A DNA stretch of 64,000 bases from assembly GCA_947375185.1 (NCBI GenBank), contig CANCEU010000003.1, forward strand, positions 20,528 to 84,527. Direction: 5' to 3'. This stretch comes from Chitinophagaceae bacterium (GTDB lineage: Bacteria; Bacteroidota; Bacteroidia; Chitinophagales; Chitinophagaceae). Each line of letters starts with the position of its first letter. The stretch's first letter is position 1. The notes below the pieces were generated by a model, which did no database searches, was not told the DNA's origin, and worked only from the letters and a program-made list of their open reading frames with translations. This document shows positions 25,586-32,590 of this stretch, piece by piece. The position numbers and the translations under genes are program-made.

Positions 25586-26473
25586 ATGTATTTTGTTTTT
25601 TACAGTTTCTTTTATTTAATTTCTTTATTGCCTTGGCGTGTTTTGTATTTTATAAGTGACGGCGTTGCTTTTATTTTACGAAGTGTAATTAAATATAGAG
25701 TAGGCGTAGTGGATTATAATTTAACTATTGCGTTTCCGGAAAAATCAATACAAGAAAGAAAAAAAATAGCAAAACAATTCTATCAACAGTTTACAGATTC
25801 GTTTATAGAGACCATTAAAATATTGTCCATTTCAGATAAGACATTTGAAAAAAGATTTTCCTCCAACATTGAGGTATTAAATGACTTATACGAATCAGGC
25901 CAAAATATTCAATTTATGGCTGGACATTTTTTTAATTGGGAATTTGCCAATTGGGGAGTGGCTAAATATGGTAAGTGTCCGTTTTTGGCAGTCTACATGC
26001 CATTAAGCAATAAAGGCTTTAACAAATTAATTTATGACTTGCGTGCCAGGTATGGATCTGTTTTAATTCCAGCAACTAGCTTTAGAACCCAATTTGCAAA
26101 ATATGTAGCGCAAGGGCAGTATGGACTTGCTTTAGCAGCGGATCAAAATCCTGGAAACGTATCTCAAGCATATTGGGTGAATTTTTTTGGAAGACTTACC
26201 CCGTTTGTGAAAGGTCCGGAAAAAGGCGCTAAATTAAATAACACTGCACAAGTATTTGTACATTTTCACAGAACAAAGCGAGGGTATTATCATTCCGAAT
26301 ATCAGATTATGACCACTCAGCCCAATCAATTTGAAGATGGTCAACTTACCTTGCAATATGTTAAATTGTTAGAAGATAAAATAAAATCGAATCCTTCTAA
26401 TTATTTGTGGAGTCATCGTAGATGGAAATACACTTTTGATCCAATTGCGCACGAAAAATTGTTAGTAGAATAA
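25586..26473 (+). CDS. LpxL/HtrB-type lipid A acyltransferase
   Basis: About 295 residues with an N-terminal membrane anchor (MYFVFYSFFYLISLLPWRVLYF). The catalytic Hx4D/E motif is HFFNWE (about residue 112) in the context MAGHFFNWEFANWG; AADQNPGN and KGPEKGAKLNNT are further family blocks. These inner-membrane enzymes add secondary acyl chains to lipid A (KDO-dependent in E. coli); acyl donor and position are not predictable. The ATG at 25586 is chosen over TTG at 25580. It lies 9 bases after ispG and is probably in its operon; convergent with the rhodanese gene. Confidence 0.88.
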   Translation: MYFVFYSFFYLISLLPWRVLYFISDGVAFILRSVIKYRVGVVDYNLTIAFPEKSIQERKKIAKQFYQQFTDSFIETIKILSISDKTFEKRFSSNIEVLNDLYESGQNIQFMAGHFFNWEFANWGVAKYGKCPFLAVYMPLSNKGFNKLIYDLRARYGSVLIPATSFRTQFAKYVAQGQYGLALAADQNPGNVSQAYWVNFFGRLTPFVKGPEKGAKLNNTAQVFVHFHRTKRGYYHSEYQIMTTQPNQFEDGQLTLQYVKLLEDKIKSNPSNYLWSHRRWKYTFDPIAHEKLLVE

Positions 26474-26508
26474 TTCAATAACTAATATTTAGATAATTTC
26501 AGTAAAGG

Positions 26509-27198
26509 CTAGTCGGCTAGAAAACTATTCTTGGTGTCATCTGTCTTTGTGATAGTAGGCTTCTTGATTGTTTCAAAACTAAATTTATCCTTCAAAAACT
26601 GTACTGCCACCCATCCTTCATTGACGATTCTAATATTATGGATGCCTTGTTTTTTTAGCATACTTGCTGCCAAAGTATTTGTTGTGCCATCTTCGCTAAT
26701 AATATAAATATTGAAATGCTCATCTAATTCAGACATACTTCCTGGATCCATAAATTCAGCCAAAGGCAAGGAGACTGAATTTTTAATATGAGATTTATTA
26801 AATGCATCTTCCTCTCTAATATCTAATGGCATTAAAAATTCATCAAACGGAATGTCCATAGCAAGCTCATCTACTTCTACATCAATTAGCATATCATGCC
26901 TTGCTCCAGTTGATTGCCAGGTTTCGTAACCTCCGTTTAAAAATCCTAAAACATTTGTAAATCCTGCTTCTGAAAAATAAGCCAAAGTTTCTTTTTCTAA
27001 TGATGGATCTAAAATCAATATTAAAGGAGATGTTTTCTCAATCGCCCCCATCGCTACTGCATATTTTACAGTAGCGGGGGTGATATGTAATGAGTTTGGG
27101 ATATGACTAGTCATCCATTGATCCTGAGGCCTAGTATCAATTAAAATATTATTAAGGTCTTCAAGCATAAGCTTGAATTGATCAATAGTTAATGCCAT
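26509..27198 (-). CDS. Tandem rhodanese-like protein without catalytic cysteines
   Basis: 229 residues forming two rhodanese-fold units: about 1-100 (NNILIDTRPQDQWMTSHIPN ... GFLNGGYETWQSTG) and about 115-210 (PLDIREEDAFNKSHIKNSVSLPL ... VNEGWVAVQFL). In place of the active-site Cys loop the domains have ILDPSLEKE and IISEDGTTN, and the whole protein contains no cysteine. Sulfur transfer by the usual persulfide route is therefore excluded. It resembles the C-terminal tandem rhodanese part of Bacteroidota MBL-rhodanese proteins (recalled, not aligned). It starts 2 bases after arsR and is certainly cotranscribed. Its function is unknown; a binding or regulatory role is inferred. Confidence 0.82.
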   Translation of the reverse strand: MALTIDQFKLMLEDLNNILIDTRPQDQWMTSHIPNSLHITPATVKYAVAMGAIEKTSPLILILDPSLEKETLAYFSEAGFTNVLGFLNGGYETWQSTGARHDMLIDVEVDELAMDIPFDEFLMPLDIREEDAFNKSHIKNSVSLPLAEFMDPGSMSELDEHFNIYIISEDGTTNTLAASMLKKQGIHNIRIVNEGWVAVQFLKDKFSFETIKKPTITKTDDTKNSFLAD

Positions 27199-27200
27199 TC

Positions 27201-27536
27201 TTATCCAACTAATTGTTCAACAAATTGATTCACTTGCTCTAAACGGTCATAATCAACTGTGTAAAAAATGTATTTTCCTTCTCTAGTAGTAACAACAATG
27301 CCAGCTCTTCTTAAAATAGCTAAATGTTGTGAAGCGACTGATTGTTCTAATCTTAGTTTTACGTAAATGTTTGTAACGGTCATTTTTTGTTGCTCGTCAA
27401 TAAGCTTAACAATTTGCTGACGTAATTTGTGGTTTAAAGCTCTTAAAATCATTGCAGCTTTCTTGCTGTGTAGCAAATCCACTTTTACTGGCGATTTGCC
27501 ATTTGATAATTGTAATTGAGGTAATGATTGGTTCAT
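27201..27536 (-). CDS. ArsR-family winged-helix regulator, no cysteines
   Basis: 111 residues, ArsR fold: AAMILRALNHKLRQQIVKLID, the recognition region LEQSVASQHLAILRRAGIV and the wing TTREGKYIFYTVD. No cysteine occurs in the protein, so the metal-thiolate or persulfide sensing used by ArsR, SmtB or BigR/SqrR is not possible here. It is the first gene of a two-gene operon with the cysteine-free rhodanese, starting 2 bases apart. A perfect 17-base palindrome lies right before its start codon, suggesting autoregulation. Confidence 0.87.
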   Translation of the reverse strand: MNQSLPQLQLSNGKSPVKVDLLHSKKAAMILRALNHKLRQQIVKLIDEQQKMTVTNIYVKLRLEQSVASQHLAILRRAGIVVTTREGKYIFYTVDYDRLEQVNQFVEQLVG

Positions 27537-27538
27537 GA

Positions 27539-27555
27539 CAATAATAGTATTATTG
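27539..27555. promoter_or_regulatory. Perfect 17-bp palindrome upstream of arsR (candidate operator)
   Basis: CAATAATA-G-TATTATTG is perfectly symmetric about one base and ends 3 bases before the arsR ATG (27536, reverse strand). Its place between the -7 box (27582-27589) and the start codon suits repression by the ArsR protein. AT-rich symmetry by chance is possible. Confidence 0.5.
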
Positions 27556-27581
27556 GGGGGTTATGAATAAAAATCTTATAA

Positions 27582-27619
27582 CAAAGCTACATTATATAAT
27601 TTAAAAACTAATATATAAT
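27582..27619 (-). promoter_or_regulatory. -7 box TAGCTTTG of arsR with upstream inverted repeat
   Basis: Reverse strand TAGCTTTG (27589 to 27582) matches TAnnTTTG exactly. Between it and the -33 region lies an inverted repeat ATTATATA / TATATAAT (27591-27598 / 27612-27619), another possible regulator site. Confidence 0.45.
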
Positions 27620-27667
27620 TATTTGCGATTTAAGGAATATGTGTTGAAATTTATCAAATAAATACCC

Positions 27668-28360
27668 TTAGACTTTAGTGGAGGGAATTTGATAAAAATC
27701 TTTTAGGTAAGCCGGTTTACTATAGGCTATATCCTCAAAATCCTTGTTATTCCACTTTATTTTTGCAAGTTGAATAAACGCTTCCATTTCGTAAGACGCT
27801 TCCATAAAATATATTTCCGATTGATCCGTAATGGTTCTAGATTTTATTGCCCCATTTCCAACGCATAACACTGGGCCGTTTTTTAAAAGGCTATTAAAAT
27901 AATCAATATCTAAAATGATAGATTGTTCTGGAATAATTATGGAATTATCTGCCTTATAAATTGCGCCAAATACTTCCATTCTCTTAGCGTCAATCATGCA
28001 AAATATTTGAATGATATCTCTTTGTTGAATCACTACAGGATGTGTGCTCGCTTGCTGAGCCAAAAGGGCCAATGTAGAGATGCCGATTAATGGTTTACCA
28101 ATTGCATAGGCAATGCCTTTTGCACTTGATAAGCCAACCCTTAAACCTGTATAACTACCAGGACCCATTGTTACAGCTACTGCATCAATTTGATGAACGG
28201 TAATACCCGATTTTGAAAGTATTGCTGCAATTGCCACCTGAACAAAAGATGCATGTGTATTTGCCTGACTGTTTTGCTCCAAGGCAAGCAATTGGTTGTC
28301 CTTAGTAATGCCGATCATTGCATTTTCTCCAGCCGTGTCTATGTATAAAATAATTGCCAA
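27668..28360 (-). CDS. tsaB: tRNA threonylcarbamoyladenosine biosynthesis protein TsaB
   Basis: About 230 residues. ASKHA-fold partner of TsaD needed for the t6A modification of ANN-decoding tRNAs. ILYIDTAGENAMIGI at the N-terminus, THASFVQVAI and the signature VAVTMGPGSYTGLRVGLSSAKGIAYA identify TsaB. No ATG lies near the conserved N-terminus. A TTG at 28381 overlaps the -7 box TATTTTTG (28379-28386) and is rejected; TTG at 28360 gives MAIILYIDTAG, matching the family. It is divergent from ridA. Confidence 0.9.
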   Translation of the reverse strand: MAIILYIDTAGENAMIGITKDNQLLALEQNSQANTHASFVQVAIAAILSKSGITVHQIDAVAVTMGPGSYTGLRVGLSSAKGIAYAIGKPLIGISTLALLAQQASTHPVVIQQRDIIQIFCMIDAKRMEVFGAIYKADNSIIIPEQSIILDIDYFNSLLKNGPVLCVGNGAIKSRTITDQSEIYFMEASYEMEAFIQLAKIKWNNKDFEDIAYSKPAYLKDFYQIPSTKV

Positions 28361-28378
28361 TTTCCTATAATTGTTTTG

Positions 28379-28386
28379 CAAAAATA
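28379..28386 (-). promoter_or_regulatory. -7 box TATTTTTG of tsaB
   Basis: Reverse-strand exact TAnnTTTG match, 18 bases upstream of the chosen TTG start at 28360. Confidence 0.55.
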
Positions 28387-28436
28387 AGCCTGTATTTGCA
28401 AGAAAATTAAGAAATTGTGCTTCTAATTAAATTAAT

Positions 28437-28823
28437 ATGTCAAAACAAATCATTCAAACGGATAAAGTACCTGCTCCAATTGGACCTTATAGTCAAGCTG
28501 TGATAGCAAATGGGTTCTTATTTGCAAGTGGGCAAATTGCCTTTGATCCAGCTACAGGTGAATTGGTATTAGATAGTATCCAATCCGAAACCAAGCAGGT
28601 TATGGAAAATATCAAAGCAATTTTAGAGGAAGCTAAAATTGGTTTTGAAAACATTGTAAAGACTAGTATTTTCTTAAGTGACATGCAGTTGTTTGCGCAG
28701 GTTAATGAAGTTTATGGGGGGTATTTTACTAGTAATTTCCCGGCAAGAGAAACTGTTGCAGTTAAAACACTTCCAAGAAATGTAAATGTCGAAATAAGTA
28801 TTACTGCAGTAATTGCATTGTAA
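28437..28823 (+). CDS. ridA: RidA family 2-iminobutanoate/2-iminopropanoate deaminase
   Basis: 128-residue YjgF/YER057c/UK114 protein that hydrolyses reactive enamine/imine intermediates of PLP enzymes such as threonine dehydratase. APIGPYSQAV, FASGQIAFDPATGEL, and the substrate-binding arginine in FPARETVAVKTLPRNVNVEI are the hallmark segments. Trimeric in the cytosol in known members. Its stop codon directly abuts that of the convergent mutarotase gene, with no spacer. Confidence 0.95.
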   Translation: MSKQIIQTDKVPAPIGPYSQAVIANGFLFASGQIAFDPATGELVLDSIQSETKQVMENIKAILEEAKIGFENIVKTSIFLSDMQLFAQVNEVYGGYFTSNFPARETVAVKTLPRNVNVEISITAVIAL

Positions 28824-29762
28824 TTATTTATAAAATAATTGGTATTGTGTTTTCAATATCCAAACCGACTGGGGCTGCATAATGTGTAGCCCCATTTTAT
28901 TATTTAAACAATCCGGCGCTGCACTTAAATTTTCAATCGCAATACTTTTTCTATTACTTGGGATATATAGTTGTAAATATGGGTAGTTTGAATCTGGCGT
29001 TACAACTAACTTAAAATTATTACTTTCTAAAGTAGTAGCCGGATTGCGCTTGTCTAATAAATATCCGTTGTCTAGTTCAATTGCAGCAATGCTTTTAGGA
29101 GATTCAAATTCATGGCAGGGCAATACATCACCTGTAGGTAATAGTGATTCATCGTAAACAAGTATTCCTTTATTATAAAATTGAAGGGTACATTCATTTA
29201 AGGTTTCGTCTAGTTTGAAATAGGGATGCCATCCATCCATCATCGGGAAACTTTTGTGATCCTTATTCGTGATGCTGGTTTCAACATACACTTTATTTTC
29301 TTTTTCAAAAATCCATTTGATAGTAACCGAATAGTTGAATGGAAAACCATTGTCAATTTGATTGTATTCATAGTTCAATGTTACCCATGCTTCGTTTTCG
29401 GTAGATACAGTTTCAACTATTTCAAAAATGGAATCATATAAAACTCCATGTAAAGCGTGTGCTCCTAAATAAAATTTTTCAATAGTATAGGGTTTGGACT
29501 CATGTACGTATTTTCCATTTTGAAGCCGACAGGAAAAAGGATTCATTTTTCCACCTTTAAATCCGTTTGCTTCAAAATTTCCCCATCCCCCTTCAAAATT
29601 ATTTCCGTCAATAATATCGAAACATCCTGCATCCGGAGTAAGTATCCAACTATTAAGCAGTCCCCCTTTTGTTGAAATATCAATATGTTCCTGCGTTAAC
29701 TGGTTCTTAATGCGAATCAGCTTAAAGTCAGCAATTGCTTGAATATCTATTGAGAAAGACAT
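28824..29762 (-). CDS. Aldose 1-epimerase (mutarotase) family protein
   Basis: 312 residues of the galactose mutarotase-like beta-sandwich family: GGLLNSWILTPD, NPFSCRLQNGKYVHE, HALHGVLYDSIFEIVE (with the catalytic histidine of the HGL/HGxxY block), PMMDGWHPYFKL and the closing AIENLSAAPDCLNN. Such proteins interconvert anomers of hexoses or hexose phosphates. No sugar-use genes are next to it, so the substrate is open. The start ATG at 29762 gives MSFSIDIQAIADFKLIRIKN. Confidence 0.88.
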   Translation of the reverse strand: MSFSIDIQAIADFKLIRIKNQLTQEHIDISTKGGLLNSWILTPDAGCFDIIDGNNFEGGWGNFEANGFKGGKMNPFSCRLQNGKYVHESKPYTIEKFYLGAHALHGVLYDSIFEIVETVSTENEAWVTLNYEYNQIDNGFPFNYSVTIKWIFEKENKVYVETSITNKDHKSFPMMDGWHPYFKLDETLNECTLQFYNKGILVYDESLLPTGDVLPCHEFESPKSIAAIELDNGYLLDKRNPATTLESNNFKLVVTPDSNYPYLQLYIPSNRKSIAIENLSAAPDCLNNKMGLHIMQPQSVWILKTQYQLFYK

Positions 29763-29799
29763 GATTAACTGTTTGAATCGTAATTTAAAACTAATCTAT

Positions 29800-29807
29800 T
29801 AACTTTG
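29800..29807 (+). promoter_or_regulatory. -7 box TAACTTTG of the exported protein gene
   Basis: Exact TAnnTTTG match. Its last three bases form the apparent TTG start at 29805. The ATG at 29826 lies 18 bases after the box. TTTG at 29772-29775 is 24 bases upstream, a little far for a -33 element. Confidence 0.55.
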
Positions 29808-29825
29808 ATATCAAATATAAAACGA

Positions 29826-30398
29826 ATGTACAAATTTTTTATAGCGGTTTGTTTATGCTTATCGATTAGCTCATTTGCTCAAAAAATGAATAAGTATGAT
29901 AGTACATTAAAAATTGGTAAAGCTGGTTTTAAGGTTACCTGTTTAAATCGTAAGCCAGAAACAAATATATTGAGTATTAAACCTGTTGGATTTAAAAATG
30001 AAGCAGGCGAAGTGTTGCGTGAAATTAGGGGTAGGGTATTGTCAGCTGAAGTGGATGATTTTAACCAAGATAATTTCCCAGATTTGATTATTTATATCAT
30101 TGATGTTTCGGGGAAAATAGTTCCTTTTACAATTAGCTCAAAGGAAAACGAATATATTCAACCGATACTATTTCCTGATATTACAAATGATATGGTATTA
30201 AGTAAAGGATATCGTGGTAAAGACGAATATAAATTAGTGGAGGGTATTTTATTTAGAAAATTCCCTATTTATGATACGGATACTGCTATCAAGGAACCTA
30301 CAAAAAAGGCAAGACAAATAATGTACAGAGTAGTAACTGGGGAAAGAGGTATGTTAAACTTTAAAGTGTTTAAAAATTTTGATTTAAATGTAGATTAA
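29826..30398 (+). CDS. Exported protein of unknown function with an FG-GAP-like segment
   Basis: 190 residues. Signal peptide MYKFFIAVCLCLSISSFAQ, then a small beta-rich domain. One segment, EVDDFNQDNFPDLIIYI, resembles the calcium-binding D-x-N-x-D loop of FG-GAP/VCBS repeats. No catalytic motif is recognised. The start is set at ATG 29826, since the signal peptide begins there and the upstream TTG is part of the promoter box. Its stop codon TAA overlaps the porZ stop on the other strand, so the two genes are convergent with no spacer. Periplasmic or surface location is inferred. Confidence 0.7.
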   Translation: MYKFFIAVCLCLSISSFAQKMNKYDSTLKIGKAGFKVTCLNRKPETNILSIKPVGFKNEAGEVLREIRGRVLSAEVDDFNQDNFPDLIIYIIDVSGKIVPFTISSKENEYIQPILFPDITNDMVLSKGYRGKDEYKLVEGILFRKFPIYDTDTAIKEPTKKARQIMYRVVTGERGMLNFKVFKNFDLNVD

Positions 30399-32590
30399 TA
30401 TCCGTCTGCAATTACAATTTTTCCCACCCCTTTTTCGCTTCCATTGAGGTCTCTTACAAACACCAAATAAATTCCGGTAGCCACTTTTTTGCCTTCATAT
30501 GTTCGTGTGTTCCAAATAGCTTGGCCTCCCAAAGCATTGGTTTGGTATAAAAGCTTGCCATTTAAATCAGTAATTTTTACAATGGCATTTTCTACCAATC
30601 CTTTAAATGCAACTAAACCGTTGAAATTAGGCGGAACGGGATTCGGAAAAATTTGTATGTTTTTTTGTGTTGTTGCCCCTTCAGTAGCAGTGCCTCTGTA
30701 ACTTACCATTCCATTATTGGTATTAAAAAACACTTCACCTGTTTTTGGATCTATAATAATTTGTAATAAAGTATCAGAGGTCAATGGACTATTTGATTTT
30801 GTGAAATGTTCTATTATATCAAGTCCATCTTCACTTAATAGCCAAGCGCCATTATTGGTTCCAATCCATTTTCGATTAGCCCCATCCACTGTAATGCAAC
30901 GAACAATTTCTTTCTGAAATAAATAACCATTAAATCCATTATTATTCACTATTGGTAAATAGGCATTACAAGGCGAATTAGCAATATCTCCACAGTTAAA
31001 AATACCTATACCATTATCTGTTCCCACCCAAATGCTCCCTAATTTATCACTAGCAATACTTGTCACATGGGTGCTTGGTAAGTTTCCATTTGATTGTCCT
31101 GTAGATAATTGTTTCCAAATTTCAGTTCCATATATATCCTTGGATTGGTAAATGTAAATACCTTGATTATTTGGTGCAATTATCCAAGCCTGTTGTTGAT
31201 TGCTGACAATAAATTTATCAAGTCCATTTTTATTAAAATTATCGGGGATATCAATTGTAATCCAATTGTTATTGGATTGACGAATAATTCCTTTTTGATC
31301 TTGTATGACCCAAATTGAACTATTTTGATCCCCACTAATTTCTTTGAAAGTTCCGATGAATGTATTTGGAATAATTATTTCAGCTTGACTATTATTATTT
31401 ATCACATGTGTTAAGTTGTGATCACTCGTAAACCAATAACTATCGTCTGCTTTTGAAATTGTACTTGCATGCAGTATGGGTAAATTTAAATTGCCCATTT
31501 GTCGATAGCTATTCCAACCAGAGCTATTAAAACTTGCGTATCCCGATATATTTCCAAATGGCGCAACTAAATTATTTTCATTTATTGAAATTGTTCCATT
31601 AATGGATGCTTTTGTGCCCCCTAGGTTGGCAAATTGATAAGTATTTGAAGTGCTTTTTTTGTATACAAGACCTAAATTACTATCCGCAATCCAATAGGTG
31701 TTATTGTTATCTAAAAGTGTTTGCATAGGCGCATTTAAATAAGTACTATCTGTCATTAATGTGATAGTGTTATCCTTATTTAATTGGGCTATTGCACCTT
31801 TATTAGAAGTGTATTGTATGTTAAGTATTAAATTATTAGCATTGCTATCTATGTGTTGAATAATACCATTGCGTATTTGAAAAATAGCTGTTGATAGGGG
31901 CAATTGAAAAATACTTGCCGAGGAATAGCCGTATATAATATTGTTTTTTTGGGTTAAATGATTAACTGTAAGTCCATCAAAGTTTGATAAATGCCCCCAT
32001 TGATTGGGTTGTGTTCCATTTATGTATGGCGAAGCCCAAATACCCTTTTCGGTAGCTGCATAAATACTATCATGGGCAATGGTTAAGGAGTAGGTAATAG
32101 TTGGCTGTTGAGTTGTGTTCGGAAACCATGTATCTTTTATTTCATGTTTGTTCAAATCAATTGTTACAATACCAAAATTGGTAGAGAGTAATGCTAAATT
32201 TTGATAAATAAAAATGGCATTAATTTTTTTATCTGCATATAAATTTGATAATTGAATAGCATTTATATTATAAACTTGGTCACCCTTTAGCACATCAAGA
32301 TTGCTATTGGAATAGCTTATTATCATTTGGGTTTGAATAGCATCCCATGTGATATTGGTTATGCCAATATCAGACAAGCCAGTTGTTTTGTCTATCCAGT
32401 TTATAACTCCTTTATCATCTAATTTGGCAATTTGAAAAGGAGTATATGCATATGTAAAATCGCCTTTTATAACACCCATAACACTATGGTTGTCAAAGTG
32501 CCCTCTCCATTGACCAATTGTTCCTATTTTGTTTTGTGCATTACAAAAAACAAAAATAAAATAAAGCAGTATCGTTAACCAGGGTTTCAT
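30395..32590 (-). CDS. porZ: PorZ-like beta-propeller protein of the type IX secretion system
   Basis: 731 residues. Signal peptide (MKPWLTILLYFIFVFCNAQ), then IGQWRGHFDNHSVMGV, a PorZ-type opening, two beta-propellers built of repeats such as KINAIFIYQNLALLSTNFGI and VTSIASDKLGSIWVGTDNGI, and a C-terminal sorting-type domain (IQIFPNPVPPNFNG ... GKIVIADGY, about 645-731). PorZ is a surface component that helps the T9SS attachment complex deliver anionic LPS to cargo in Porphyromonas. Its ATG overlaps the stop of the GH3 fusion gene (TAATG), so they are translated together. A generic two-component-regulator-propeller protein with a T9SS signal is the alternative. Confidence 0.78.
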   Translation of the reverse strand: MKPWLTILLYFIFVFCNAQNKIGTIGQWRGHFDNHSVMGVIKGDFTYAYTPFQIAKLDDKGVINWIDKTTGLSDIGITNITWDAIQTQMIISYSNSNLDVLKGDQVYNINAIQLSNLYADKKINAIFIYQNLALLSTNFGIVTIDLNKHEIKDTWFPNTTQQPTITYSLTIAHDSIYAATEKGIWASPYINGTQPNQWGHLSNFDGLTVNHLTQKNNIIYGYSSASIFQLPLSTAIFQIRNGIIQHIDSNANNLILNIQYTSNKGAIAQLNKDNTITLMTDSTYLNAPMQTLLDNNNTYWIADSNLGLVYKKSTSNTYQFANLGGTKASINGTISINENNLVAPFGNISGYASFNSSGWNSYRQMGNLNLPILHASTISKADDSYWFTSDHNLTHVINNNSQAEIIIPNTFIGTFKEISGDQNSSIWVIQDQKGIIRQSNNNWITIDIPDNFNKNGLDKFIVSNQQQAWIIAPNNQGIYIYQSKDIYGTEIWKQLSTGQSNGNLPSTHVTSIASDKLGSIWVGTDNGIGIFNCGDIANSPCNAYLPIVNNNGFNGYLFQKEIVRCITVDGANRKWIGTNNGAWLLSEDGLDIIEHFTKSNSPLTSDTLLQIIIDPKTGEVFFNTNNGMVSYRGTATEGATTQKNIQIFPNPVPPNFNGLVAFKGLVENAIVKITDLNGKLLYQTNALGGQAIWNTRTYEGKKVATGIYLVFVRDLNGSEKGVGKIVIADGY

